Origin: DATKKK01 sp964354625
GTDB taxonomy: Archaea > Thermoproteota > Bathyarchaeia > Bathyarchaeales > Bathycorpusculaceae
Assembly: GCA_964354625.1 (NCBI GenBank)
Contig: CAYHAK010000007.1
Coordinates: forward strand, 1 to 51,706
Reading direction: 5' to 3'
Length of the DNA: 51,706 nt
Part shown: positions 33,218-41,096 of the stretch, piece by piece
How positions within the stretch are numbered: the stretch's first letter is position 1
How the letters are laid out: each line of letters begins with the position of its first letter
Position numbers and translations under genes: made by a program
The notes under the pieces: generated by a model
The model's database searches: none
What the model was told of the DNA's origin: nothing
The model's input: the letters and a program-made list of their open reading frames with translations, nothing else

Positions 33218-34087
33218 GTGTTTCCGAAGGTTCCTGACCAGCACAAGCCTAACAAGCCGTTGGTTCCGAACGGGCTTGGCGTGGTCTATGTATTGGTCAG
33301 CGTCGTGTACCTCTTTTTTGTATACTTCTTTAATGTTGTGGAGGTTTCGAATGGGATCTCTCCGGTCCTGACCTTGGCGGTTTGCATATTGTTCGGTGGC
33401 TTCCTTGGTTTGCTGGACGATTGGATAGATCTCAAGTGGCGCTACAAGGCTTTTCTGCCCTTGATAGCTGCCATACCGCTTATCTCGCTAGCTTGGGCCT
33501 CTCGTCCTGACGTGCGCACTGCTATTTCGCTTCCGTTCATAGGAACAATAGACTTCGGCGTGTACTACTTCTTCATAATAATTCCGTTGCTTGTCACGAT
33601 AGTCACCAATACTGTGAACCAGCTTGGCGGACTGAATGGTTTGGAAACGATCTGCCCAGGCATAATGATGGTTGGGCTTATGGTTTTTTCAAGGTCCTAC
33701 GCCTTGCTTATGTGTGGCCCGTTGATTGCCTGGCTTGTGCTTGCCGCTCTCAATTTCCGAGGCAAGATTTTCGTGGGCAATACAGGGTCCTTCGCTATAG
33801 GGATGTCGCTGGTATCGTTTGCGATAATGTCGGATCTGAAGTTCAGTCTGATCATCTCCATTCTGCCTTACGTGGTTAATTCCTCTTTGATCTTGTTGAC
33901 GTTTTTCCTCTTCAGAGCCAAAGCGAACGTTTCCTTTGATGGAAAGAGGCTGGTTTCTGACCACAGGCGCAGTTTGGTTACGCTGGTGACTCATCGCCGT
34001 CCTTTGACTGAGCAACAAGTGGTCCTGGTTATCTCCTTCATTGTGACTGTTTCGACTTTGGCCGCTTCGCTAATCGAGATGTTCTAG
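33218..34087 (+). CDS. GPT/MraY-like glycosyl-phosphate transferase, lacking the first helix
   Basis: A polytopic transferase of glycosyltransferase family 4 (Alg7/AglH type) that would start the lipid-linked glycan by moving GlcNAc-1-phosphate or similar to dolichyl phosphate. Catalytic motifs are present: GLLDDWIDLKWRYK, NQLGGLNGLE, FVGNTGSFAIG and the final HRR. The GTG at 33218 with AAGGAAAGG upstream gives 289 residues. It begins in the loop (DQHKPNKP) that normally follows the first membrane helix, so that helix is missing. An ATG at 33170 inside aglB adds 16 residues but no helix. Confidence 0.8.
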   Translation: MFPKVPDQHKPNKPLVPNGLGVVYVLVSVVYLFFVYFFNVVEVSNGISPVLTLAVCILFGGFLGLLDDWIDLKWRYKAFLPLIAAIPLISLAWASRPDVRTAISLPFIGTIDFGVYYFFIIIPLLVTIVTNTVNQLGGLNGLETICPGIMMVGLMVFSRSYALLMCGPLIAWLVLAALNFRGKIFVGNTGSFAIGMSLVSFAIMSDLKFSLIISILPYVVNSSLILLTFFLFRAKANVSFDGKRLVSDHRRSLVTLVTHRRPLTEQQVVLVISFIVTVSTLAASLIEMF

Positions 34088-34134
34088 GTAACGCAAGCGT
34101 TTCTCACGCGGCAGTGTATGTAGCATGGTGTTAC

Positions 34135-34161
34135 ACACAAAAGGCAAAAATCGGTTTGTGT
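34135..34161. repeat. 7-bp inverted repeat in the spacer after the GPT gene
   Basis: ACACAAA (34135-34141) pairs with TTTGTGT (34155-34161) across 13 bases. It could be a weak terminator or a site for the downstream gene. Confidence 0.3.
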
Positions 34162-34246
34162 AGAGGCTTACGTCACGGAGGTCAGAGGCCTAGCTGATCT
34201 TATGCTTGGTTAATGTGGGGAATCAACCATCTGTCCAGCATCCTTC

Positions 34247-34747
34247 ATTCCGAACGTTTCAGTCAAGATAGAAATCACCAGCCTAGTGGGCAACAAGATG
34301 GCCTCCAAAGGCACGGTTGAGACTGTAACCTTCGATGTGAAGGCAAAGCTGGAGGAAAAGGAACGCAAAAGCCAGATGAGCCTCGTTGGTTTCAGCCTGT
34401 TTTTGTCCACTAAACCAAGTGTCGTGAAGTTTCAGGTTGATGGCACGGCCACTCTGTCAGGCAAAGATGCCGACATACAGAAGATGCTTGAGGTTGACCC
34501 TGAAACTAAGATGCCTATTCTTTTCCAGCGCATCTATCAGTCAGCGTTTACAGCCATGTACCTCATGTCAACAATCCTCAACACTCCATCTCCCCCAAAC
34601 GACCTATTGCGCTCTGACAAGCAGGCAGCGCCACCAGACGGCGTAAGCGTGGAAATGGGCACGGAGCCAGCGGTAGAGGATGGTGTCACTTTGGAAGTTG
34701 CCCCCGAACCAGAAGAGAAGACTCAGGCTGTGGTCGCAAGCAAGTAG
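34247..34747 (+). CDS. Unknown protein with possible SecB-like fold; start codon unclear
   Basis: A strand-rich domain (VSVKIEITSLVGNKMASKG, then LVGFSLFLSTKPSVVKFQVDG) is followed by an amphipathic helix (LFQRIYQSAFTAMYLMSTIL) and a Pro-rich segment (TPSPPNDLL). The layout recalls SecB-like chaperone proteins, but this is tentative. A disordered acidic tail follows. The first ordinary start codon is GTG 34286, which cuts off the first beta strand; the frame is open back to 34214 with no ATG, GTG or TTG. The coordinate given assumes an ATT start at 34247. Either the start is non-standard or the 5' end has decayed. Confidence 0.55.
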   Translation: MPNVSVKIEITSLVGNKMASKGTVETVTFDVKAKLEEKERKSQMSLVGFSLFLSTKPSVVKFQVDGTATLSGKDADIQKMLEVDPETKMPILFQRIYQSAFTAMYLMSTILNTPSPPNDLLRSDKQAAPPDGVSVEMGTEPAVEDGVTLEVAPEPEEKTQAVVASK

Positions 34748-34799
34748 TGTTTCCAGCAAGGCTTAATAGCTCAGTACTGTATTTCTTGTTCTGTTTGGC

Positions 34800-34840
34800 G
34801 GGTGAGTGGGCCAACACCCAATCAAAAAACGCACTCACCC
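34800..34840. repeat. 9-bp inverted repeat at the 5' end of the integrase fragment
   Basis: GGGTGAGTG (34800-34808) is matched exactly by CACTCACCC (34832-34840) with a 23-base spacer. The position at the start of an integrase suggests an attachment-arm site or a hairpin in the leader, but this is inference. Confidence 0.5.
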
Positions 34841-35097
34841 CTTCTTACGTACAACAACTCCCAACCATCCAGCAAGTCAAACTTTACCTCCAACGCAAAG
34901 GAAAAGCAACTTGCACAATCGAAACATACATTAAAGCACTAAAAGAACTCGCAAAACGAGCAGACCTAAACAACACCGCAGAAATAGAACTAGCCATAGC
35001 CAAATACACAAAACAAAACGGCGAACCAGCAACAGGCCGATGGAAAAACCAAATGTCCACCGCCTACACACATTACTGCAAAGTTCACAAGACCGAA

Positions 35098-35109
35098 GCG
35101 CGCGCGCGC
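35098..35109. repeat. CG alternating tract (12 nt), the longest in the window
   Basis: Six GC units at the point where integrase homology ends. With five units the integrase fragment and the following nuclease ORF would be one continuous reading frame. Confidence 0.9.
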
Positions 35110-35126
35110 AAACAAGTGAACTTGTC

Positions 35127-35651
35127 TTGAGCGATTTCTATGACAACTTATTCCGAGGGAATATCTTCAAAGAACTTGTCAAGATACTATTCGAAAAATC
35201 GGAGTATATGGTGATTTCCTATGGCTATGAGAACTCATTTTCCAGTGTCAAGAAGAAGATAGCGACGAAAGACTCACCAACTGCACGCAGAATAAGATCC
35301 TCTCCAGACCTCCTCATCTATGATGATCAGATTGAAGACGTGAAGCTGGTTGAAGTCAAGATGTCATCCAACCCAGACCCATGGTTCAAACGAGATCTAA
35401 TTGAAACGTACAAGAGATTCTGGAATGATGCCATTCTCGTTTTGGTGTGGCCTTATGGAAATGTGTTCTATGCCCAAGAGATATCCAAACTAGGCATAAA
35501 AAAGCAGTATGACCCCAAGACCGATTTTGAGAAAATGCAGGAAATTTTCACCAGAATCAACTCTGATGTTATCAAGAACTACGGGGCTGTGGCATGCAAT
35601 TTGATAGCGGCAATAAAAAGCAGACCAATTGAAATCGAAGATCATCAGTAA
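35127..35651 (+). CDS. PD-(D/E)XK nuclease-like protein
   Basis: About 174 residues from the TTG at 35127, which overlaps the integrase-fragment stop (TTGA). The core SSPDLLIYDDQIEDVKLVEVK has the Asp and Glu-x-Lys pattern of PD-(D/E)XK nucleases, preceded by helix FKELVKILFEKSEYMVISYG. No Shine-Dalgarno sequence precedes the TTG. Its frame is open upstream to 35040, across the CG tract, so it may be the C-terminal part of a longer fusion protein. The substrate is unknown; a defence or mobile-element role is plausible from context. Confidence 0.6.
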   Translation: MSDFYDNLFRGNIFKELVKILFEKSEYMVISYGYENSFSSVKKKIATKDSPTARRIRSSPDLLIYDDQIEDVKLVEVKMSSNPDPWFKRDLIETYKRFWNDAILVLVWPYGNVFYAQEISKLGIKKQYDPKTDFEKMQEIFTRINSDVIKNYGAVACNLIAAIKSRPIEIEDHQ

Positions 35652-35679
35652 TCTAGGTGAAAGCTCAGCTAGCGTTGCA

Positions 35680-35689
35680 GCGCGCGCGC
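35680..35689. repeat. CG alternating tract (10 nt)
   Basis: GCGCGCGCGC followed directly by the AT-rich ACTATATAAAAAC. It is the left one of two tracts that bracket a 141-base segment (35690-35830). Confidence 0.85.
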
Positions 35690-35690
35690 A

Positions 35691-35702
35691 ACTATATAAA
35701 AA
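35691..35702 (+). promoter_or_regulatory. TATA-like sequence after the CG tract
   Basis: CTATATAAAAAC would give a start of transcription near 35722 on the plus strand, upstream of the small ORF at 35849. On the minus strand the same bases give a T-rich end to the remnant at 35725. Confidence 0.35.
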
Positions 35703-35724
35703 CTACTAACCCAAGCGCCAACCA

Positions 35725-35814
35725 TCAGAACGCTTCAAGAATCAACCACCCATCCTCAAAAGACCAACGCCTCTTACGATAACCAGACAACTCAACCAAA
35801 CGCGCCAAAGGCAC
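35725..35814 (-). pseudogene. Minus-strand coding remnant between two CG tracts
   Basis: A 29-residue frame (MPLARLVELSGYRKRRWSFE then DGWLILEAF) that reads like a real C-terminal protein segment. The same frame continues upstream (RARSRIGS) to a TAG right at the CG tract 35831-35839, and beyond it an ATG frame MSEGPPKIIQT ends at that TAG. It looks like a small gene split at the tract. No family is recognised. Confidence 0.35.
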
Positions 35815-35830
35815 AGACCCAATACGAGAA

Positions 35831-35839
35831 CGCGCGCGC
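35831..35839. repeat. CG alternating tract (9 nt)
   Basis: CGCGCGCGC between the minus-strand remnant and the small plus-strand ORF. On the minus strand it is preceded by TAG, which ends a short ATG frame. Confidence 0.85.
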
Positions 35840-35848
35840 TATGTCTGG

Positions 35849-36052
35849 ATGATTTTCGGAGGGCCTTCGGACATATTCAGTCTCAAAATACCGGTTAGCT
35901 GGCCTGTGTGGACAGCAAGCATCGTGAGCATTACCGCCAGCAGTCTCATAGCCATAGCGGGAATTGGCTACCTCTTGTTGGCTCTCTTAAGCAGACCGAA
36001 GATCCTGGAACCGCTGAGGTCGCGTGGACTGAAGACTGCGGCAGAAGAATAG
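35849..36052 (+). CDS. Small single-helix membrane protein (uncertain)
   Basis: A 67-residue frame with one hydrophobic helix (IVSITASSLIAIAGIGYLLL) and a basic C-terminal part (SRPKILEPLRSRGLK). It has no convincing Shine-Dalgarno sequence and begins nine bases after a CG tract, so it may be the end of a lost gene. It converges with polB. Confidence 0.4.
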   Translation: MIFGGPSDIFSLKIPVSWPVWTASIVSITASSLIAIAGIGYLLLALLSRPKILEPLRSRGLKTAAEE

Positions 36053-36104
36053 GCCTTCGCGATCGCTTCAAGTTCACATTTTTTCTATTTTCTAGCAAGG
36101 GTGC

Positions 36105-38798
36105 TTACATGAAGCGTTCGAGTTTTGTTAGGCCTATGATCTCTTCGAAGTCTAGGCCTAGTGCGTCTAGGACTTGGTCGAACGTTGAGTGCAGGTAGGC
36201 TATGTACTTGTCTACGTCAACCTCGCTTTTTGTGGCCCGTTCGACGGGTTTGACGTGTGGGGGTTTGATGACTTTTACGAAGCTTATGAGGTCTCCTGCT
36301 CTGACTTTGAGTTCCTTGTCATCGCCTTGCAGTATCCTTGCTGCTTTCACATGCTGAGGCGTAGTCTTCGTATAACTGGATAGTTCCTCGCCTAACACCA
36401 CGTTGAAGGCCAAGTCGCTTATGCTTTCCCACCCGCGACGCTTCAGCTGCATGTAACGGTCGCGTACGATTTGCGCGATGTCTTTCTTGGCGTTTTCGAA
36501 GTCTGCTGGGTCTTTGACGGCGGCTAGGCGTTGCTTCAGTTGATCGAAGGCTTTCTTGATGAAGACGGGTATGTGCCGCTTCTTGCCTGTGAGGCCTTTG
36601 ACGTCAACGGTTCCGTCTTCGAGCACGCCTAGATAGTTTTTCTTGCGTGAGCTGAACACGGCGTATTTGTAGACTTTGTCTACGTCTAGCCCCATTTTGA
36701 GTTCGTGTTCGGTGTAGCGGACGAGGTCGTCGATTTGTTGTCGGGAGGGGTTTTTGAGGAAGAGGCTGTCGGTGTCTCCGTAGAGAACTTGAATGCCTAG
36801 AGTCTTGGCTTTGTTGAGTATTTGCGTGATCGAGTGCCTGCCAATAGCTGCAGTAGCTTCAGCCACAGGTGGGCAGTAGAGGTCGAAGGTTTCGGCTCCG
36901 AATACGCCGTAGCTGGCGTTGAGTATGACTTTTAGTGCGCCTTGGGCGACGTTGTACCAGCTTCTGAGGTCAGGTGGTAGCGTTTTGTCTTTAGCTTTGG
37001 TTTTGTACCATTGTACGCGGAGGTCACGGAGCGAGCCGATGAGGAGGCTTTCGAGGGCGCGTTTCTTAGTGCATACCCAGCTTGTGGTGTCCGGGACTAG
37101 GTTGGTTCGGCATTCGGGATGGTGGCACAGGATGGACTGGTAGCCCAGGTTCCAGACTTTGATGATGGAGGGATACAGGCTTGGGAAATCCATGACGGCC
37201 ACGTTGAAATGCACGCCAGGAGCAGGCTCCACGACGATGGCGCCTTTGTACTTCTTGCCTTTGATGATGGCCTTCGTCGAAGTCTTGCCCTTAACGGTCA
37301 AAATGTCTCTCGGTTCAGGGATGAGCATGTTTCTTTTGCGGTGCGCGCGTTGCATGAAGTTTCTTATCCAGCGTGATACGCCTTGGCGGCTTACGTCGTC
37401 CATGGGCATGCAGCTGATTCGTGCAAGGACCAGTATGAGCTTCATGGTTTGTTCGTCTTCGAAGCTTGTGAGCTTGTAGGTTATCTCTGCATCTCGGAGG
37501 CAGTATTTGGCCATCTCGGAGTAGGTGAGTTCGCCGAGGGGTTTGTTCCACCTGATTTTTTCGGTGCCTATGAGTGCTTTGCCTACGTCGTCGAGGGTTA
37601 CGTCTCGGTAGCGATTGTTGAAGGCGTAGACTTGGATTGAACGGTTGAAGAAGAACTTGTACAGGTCAATGTGAACGCCATATGACAGCAGTGTGGAGCG
37701 TTTGCCAAGCTCTATCGGGATTTCGCTGCGCCTGATTTCCAGCTTTAATGCTCTGTTGAAGATGTAGGGCAGGTCGAAGTCGTCGCCGTTAAACGTCAAA
37801 ACGAACGGATACTCCGCAAGCGCTTCGAGCACTTGTCGTACGAGTTTGTCTTCTGTTTCAAAGTATTCTGCCTCAACTTCGGCTGGCAGATGCTCGTTTC
37901 CTTCGCGAGCGCCTTCGCGTTTCAGAAGCAGGACTCTTTGTGTTCCATCTGAGCTGTAGAGGGATACGCAGACGATTGGGTAGGCTGCGTCTCGTGGGTC
38001 TGGTACGCGGGTGGGTATGGGTGCAAGGACTTCGATGTCTAGTGCGACGCGGCGGAACTTGGGTGCGGGGTACTCGAGGAGTCTGGCCCATTCTTCGATG
38101 AACTGCATCTCTTCTGCTGTCTCGTCTTTGAAGATGGCTTTGAGTTGTGTGACCATTTTTTCGGCTTGGTCTACGCTGGCTTGTGTGAGGTTGCCTTGTT
38201 TGACTTGGTAGATCATGCCTGGGGACAGTTTTTCGTCGTAGATATAGGATTCGTAGTATTTAATTCTGGATTCCCAGACTTTGATTTCTTCAGGCGCGAT
38301 GGGCGTGTCTGAGACGTTTGGGAAGTCTTCGGGGATGATGTCCCTGATGCAGCCTGCAGGACGGCCGCCAACGGCAAGCGGGTCTTTCGTGATGATCTTC
38401 GTTACTTTGACGTCTCTATTCAGTAGCGGGTCGAATTTGTCTACTATTTCGAAGCGGTCGAAGCCTTCATGGTGCATTAGTCGTGGCAGTTTTTCGAGTT
38501 CGAGTGGTGACAGGTTTGTGAGGCAGTAGGGTTGGTGGCCTTTATTGTCGTACCAGAAGAAGATCTGGCTTGACGTGGGTTCGTAGAGTTTGATGACGGC
38601 TTTTCTTTTTTCGCCGTCGTATGTGGCTGAGACGAAATAGGAGGGTGGAAGGTTCTCAGGAGCCACAGGCGGAAATACGCGTTTCTCGCCTCTTGCGGCT
38701 GCTGCAATAACGATGGGAGGAGCTTCCGATTTTGCCTCTTCCTTTTTCGGAGGGAGATTCTCCCTTTCAGAATAGTCAAACAGGTGTTTCTGCGCCAT
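36105..38798 (-). CDS. Family B DNA polymerase
   Basis: A replicative or repair B-family polymerase of 897 residues with no intein. Exonuclease motifs are ALDIEVLAP (Asp254, Glu256), FNGDDFDLPY (about 337) and YCLRDAEITY (about 432), so proofreading should be active. Polymerase motifs are VMDFPSLYPSII (about 534), KVILNASYG (about 623) and YGDTDS (673-678). The N-terminal 45 residues are charged and poorly conserved. GGAG lies just before the ATG at 38798. No obvious PCNA-binding motif is seen at the C-terminus (ending LTKLERFM). Confidence 0.95.
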   Translation of the reverse strand: MAQKHLFDYSERENLPPKKEEAKSEAPPIVIAAAARGEKRVFPPVAPENLPPSYFVSATYDGEKRKAVIKLYEPTSSQIFFWYDNKGHQPYCLTNLSPLELEKLPRLMHHEGFDRFEIVDKFDPLLNRDVKVTKIITKDPLAVGGRPAGCIRDIIPEDFPNVSDTPIAPEEIKVWESRIKYYESYIYDEKLSPGMIYQVKQGNLTQASVDQAEKMVTQLKAIFKDETAEEMQFIEEWARLLEYPAPKFRRVALDIEVLAPIPTRVPDPRDAAYPIVCVSLYSSDGTQRVLLLKREGAREGNEHLPAEVEAEYFETEDKLVRQVLEALAEYPFVLTFNGDDFDLPYIFNRALKLEIRRSEIPIELGKRSTLLSYGVHIDLYKFFFNRSIQVYAFNNRYRDVTLDDVGKALIGTEKIRWNKPLGELTYSEMAKYCLRDAEITYKLTSFEDEQTMKLILVLARISCMPMDDVSRQGVSRWIRNFMQRAHRKRNMLIPEPRDILTVKGKTSTKAIIKGKKYKGAIVVEPAPGVHFNVAVMDFPSLYPSIIKVWNLGYQSILCHHPECRTNLVPDTTSWVCTKKRALESLLIGSLRDLRVQWYKTKAKDKTLPPDLRSWYNVAQGALKVILNASYGVFGAETFDLYCPPVAEATAAIGRHSITQILNKAKTLGIQVLYGDTDSLFLKNPSRQQIDDLVRYTEHELKMGLDVDKVYKYAVFSSRKKNYLGVLEDGTVDVKGLTGKKRHIPVFIKKAFDQLKQRLAAVKDPADFENAKKDIAQIVRDRYMQLKRRGWESISDLAFNVVLGEELSSYTKTTPQHVKAARILQGDDKELKVRAGDLISFVKVIKPPHVKPVERATKSEVDVDKYIAYLHSTFDQVLDALGLDFEEIIGLTKLERFM

Positions 38799-38898
38799 TC
38801 TCCGTTCTCAGCCAGCTAGCTTATGCGTTGGATAGACTAAAATCTCTTTACTTCCAAAACGATAGACGTATGTCTGAACGGTCTTTGTTGGTGTGAAG

Positions 38899-38991
38899 AT
38901 GTGTGGCCTGAGCGAGCGTCTGGCACTGGCACGAACGGTCAAGCAACTGGGTGTAACCGACTACAACGCTAAAGACTCGCACATGTGCTAG
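38899..38991 (+). pseudogene. Fragment of a paralog of the m5C methyltransferase gene
   Basis: The frame MCGLSERLALARTVKQLG matches the start of the methyltransferase at 39772 (MRNLSERLALARTVKQLG). Within the identical 15-residue block the two copies differ at seven bases, all third-position and synonymous. Similarity continues past it with a one-base deletion that leads to the stop at 38989. This is a broken piece of a diverged copy lying about 880 bases upstream of the intact gene, not a recent duplication. Confidence 0.7.
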
Positions 38992-39047
38992 GCTAGTTCT
39001 TCGTCAGAACGCGCAATAATCTGCTGTGGCTCAGGAGGCGAGTTTGT

Positions 39048-39453
39048 TCACTTCTTGAAGTATTTCTTCAGAGGTTTCCAGTAGAATTCGTCCCATCCCT
39101 TGGCAATGTCGTCAGCATGTTCGGCTGGAACACCAGAATGAACCATCAGGATCTCCGTGCCTCCTCTAACCTTCTCGTAACTCAGCTCCAGCCGCGAAGC
39201 AGGATAGCCCTTAGGCCACTCCGTCGTGGTCCACTCCTGCACTATTCCCCCCCTTTCCTTTCTCCAACTCCAGATTCTTCCCCGAGATGTATCCGTCCCA
39301 CGCCGTGAACTCTCCGCCGACCCCCGCGTCACAGGTTGCCTTGCTGCCTGTGAACGCAGAGTGTTTCCTCGCGTCAACAGAAGCCTCATAGGCCTCATTC
39401 GGAGTCGCACCAACAACAACCTTCCGCCGTATCGTTTTGCCCTTCATCATCAC
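39048..39453 (-). pseudogene. SRPBCC/AHSA1-like protein gene with a frameshift
   Basis: The N-terminal half (MMMKGKTIRRKVVVGATPNE, then AFTGSKATCDAGVGGEFTAW) is in one frame. The C-terminal half (GGIVQEWTTTEWPKGYPASR, then GWDEFYWKPLKKYF) is in another. Together they make one protein of the START-like AHSA1 group (about 135 residues). The frames change at a run of seven G on the coding strand (39247-39253); six G would restore one frame. It may be a pseudogene, a slippage-controlled gene or a sequence error. A CG tract lies in its leader. Confidence 0.75.
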
Positions 39454-39466
39454 ACTCGCCTACTTT

Positions 39467-39476
39467 CGCGCGCGCG
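39467..39476. repeat. CG alternating tract (10 nt)
   Basis: CGCGCGCGCG inside the 12-base palindrome TCGCGCGCGCGA, in the leader of the frameshifted SRPBCC gene, 14 bases upstream of its first ATG. Confidence 0.85.
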
Positions 39477-39568
39477 AGACCTTCCTGCTATATGGACTAC
39501 GCGTCAACCATAATAAATCCTTACGCTAGACGCATTCTATCCAAGGCTCCGAGGCTCGACGATTGTTG

Positions 39569-39661
39569 ATGAGTGAAAATACTCATTGTGATGTTGGTGT
39601 GTGGTTTGCGAGTCTGAGTAAGTGTCTGAATATTGTATCGGAAGTCGCGCGCGGCGACTGA
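39569..39661 (+). CDS. 30-residue ORF ending at a CG tract
   Basis: From the ATG at 39569 the frame MSENTHCDVGVWFASLSKCL runs into the CG tract 39646-39653 and ends VARGD. A TATA-like CATAATAAAT near 39508-39517 would suit a transcript starting about 39540. It may be the beginning of a gene cut off at the tract. No family is recognised. The rest of the 318-base spacer 39454-39771 shows nothing else. Confidence 0.3.
   Translation: MSENTHCDVGVWFASLSKCLNIVSEVARGD
39646..39653. repeat. CG alternating tract (8 nt)
   Basis: CGCGCGCG within the near-palindrome GTCGCGCGCGGCGAC, at the end of the 30-residue ORF and 119 bases before the methyltransferase start. Confidence 0.8.
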
Positions 39662-39771
39662 AAGACAGTGACGAATGCCTTTACTCTTATCTACATGCTT
39701 GCAGTTGTTCTAACTTGTGGTCACATTTGCTCAGAGACGCTTGGACGCTTGCAATCGAAACCTTGAGTTGG

Positions 39772-41073
39772 ATGGAGATGCGTAACCTGAGCGAGCGTCT
39801 GGCCCTCGCACGAACCGTCAAACAACTAGGAACAACCGATCCCAACATCACAAGGCTTGCACACCTGCTAGTGTGCGAAACCGTAAGGCGGAAAAACTTC
39901 ATAGACTGCTTCATCAACCACGCTATGACGCCTGACAAGATAGCCGAGCATGATCTGGGCGTGCAGGCGTTTCTACGGCTTTACGTCTACCAGACCCGCG
40001 TGGCCAAGAACCGGAGCAAACCCGACATCCAAGAAGCCGAAAACATAGCTGGCCTAGGCCGCGCCATCCTAGGCTGGAAGGCATTACAGATAGTCGAGCC
40101 TGTGCTGGGCCTTTTTCTCACACAGAAAACCTCAGTCGTGTTCGAGGGAGCTAGCGACGAAAGAAGAATCGGACTGCAGACCTTCCACCCCACGTGGTTC
40201 GTCAAGTACTGTTTCAGACTTCTCGGTAGACGTGAGACGATAAGGATGCTTGAGGCCGACATGGGACAGGCGCCCGTCTACGTGAGGCTCAACACGCTCA
40301 AAGCAGAAGAGGACGCGACTCTGCAGAGGCTGGCAGAGGCAGGTGTCAAGCTCGAAAAGGTTGAAGGCCTCAAACATGCTTATCGCGTGGTGGGCACGAG
40401 GCAGCTGCTGACCAGTACCACACCGTTCCAGGAAGGCCTATTCTACGTTCAGGACAAGGCAAGCTGCTTCGCCGCCGAAGCCGCAAACCCACAACCAGAC
40501 ACTACCGTGCTAGATGTATGCGCCGCGCCGGGCGCCAAAACCACCTACCTCGCCCAGCTAATGCAAAACAAAGGCACTATCTACTCAATCGACTACTCAC
40601 GCCGCAGGACGAGCGTGTGGAAAACCGAGGTCACCCACATGGGCGCCCAAATCGCCGAACCTGTCATTGCCGACTCGCGCGTGCCGTTGCCTCTGGTGTT
40701 GGAGGCTGACGTGGTCATCTTGGACCCGCCGTGCACAGGCACGGGCACGTTCCGGAAGCTGCCCTCCGCAAAATGGCGCATCAGGCCTCGCTCAATCGAC
40801 AAAATGGCCACCTTCCAGCGGCAAATGCTCGACAGCCTCACCGAAAACGTCAAACCGAACGGCACGTTGGCCTACTCAACCTGCAGTATCACCGTCGAAG
40901 AAAACGAAATGATCATCGAACGATTCCTCAAACAGCACCCCGAATTCACGCTGATCGCCGTAACGCCCAAAATAGGACTGCCAGGCCTAAGAGGATTAGA
41001 CAAATGCCAGAGGCTCTACCCGCACATCCACGACTGCAACGGCTTCTTCATCGCAAAAATGCAGAAAGAGTAG
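39772..41073 (+). CDS. RNA m5C methyltransferase (NOL1/NOP2/Sun family)
   Basis: An S-adenosylmethionine-dependent cytosine-C5 methyltransferase acting on tRNA or rRNA, about 433 residues. The N-terminal NusB-like helical domain is followed by the catalytic domain: SAM site VLDVCAAPGAKTTYLAQL, catalytic DPPCTGTGTFRKLP, and YSTCSITVEENE with the second Cys. The ATG at 39772 or 39778 is chosen; the frame continues upstream to a GTG at 39622 but that part crosses a CG tract and lacks family similarity. A broken paralog fragment lies at 38899. Confidence 0.92.
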   Translation: MEMRNLSERLALARTVKQLGTTDPNITRLAHLLVCETVRRKNFIDCFINHAMTPDKIAEHDLGVQAFLRLYVYQTRVAKNRSKPDIQEAENIAGLGRAILGWKALQIVEPVLGLFLTQKTSVVFEGASDERRIGLQTFHPTWFVKYCFRLLGRRETIRMLEADMGQAPVYVRLNTLKAEEDATLQRLAEAGVKLEKVEGLKHAYRVVGTRQLLTSTTPFQEGLFYVQDKASCFAAEAANPQPDTTVLDVCAAPGAKTTYLAQLMQNKGTIYSIDYSRRRTSVWKTEVTHMGAQIAEPVIADSRVPLPLVLEADVVILDPPCTGTGTFRKLPSAKWRIRPRSIDKMATFQRQMLDSLTENVKPNGTLAYSTCSITVEENEMIIERFLKQHPEFTLIAVTPKIGLPGLRGLDKCQRLYPHIHDCNGFFIAKMQKE

Positions 41074-41096
41074 ACGCTCACTGATTGCAGGTAAAG

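Larger units (their letters stand above)
34747..35130 (+). pseudogene. Truncated tyrosine recombinase (N-terminal SAM-like domain only)
   Basis: The region from about residue 37 (LPTIQQVKLYLQRKGKATCT) to HYCKVHKTE matches the core-binding domain of archaeal phage-type integrases. The catalytic domain (Arg-His-Arg-Tyr) is absent. Homology stops at the CG tract 35098-35109, after which only a few codons remain before the stop. Base and codon use are A-rich compared with neighbours, which suggests an acquired element. A 9-bp inverted repeat lies at its 5' end. Confidence 0.65.

Noticed and set aside
34213..34320. ATG frame (MWGINHLSS) overlapping the 5' end of the SecB-like gene
   Set aside because: It is in a different frame, ends after 35 codons and has no similarity to anything; joining it would need an unsupported frameshift.
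39622..39771. Fifty-codon upstream extension of the m5C methyltransferase from a GTG
   Set aside because: It crosses a CG tract, has no similarity to the family and no ribosome-binding site; the ATG at 39772 or 39778 gives the family-like start.
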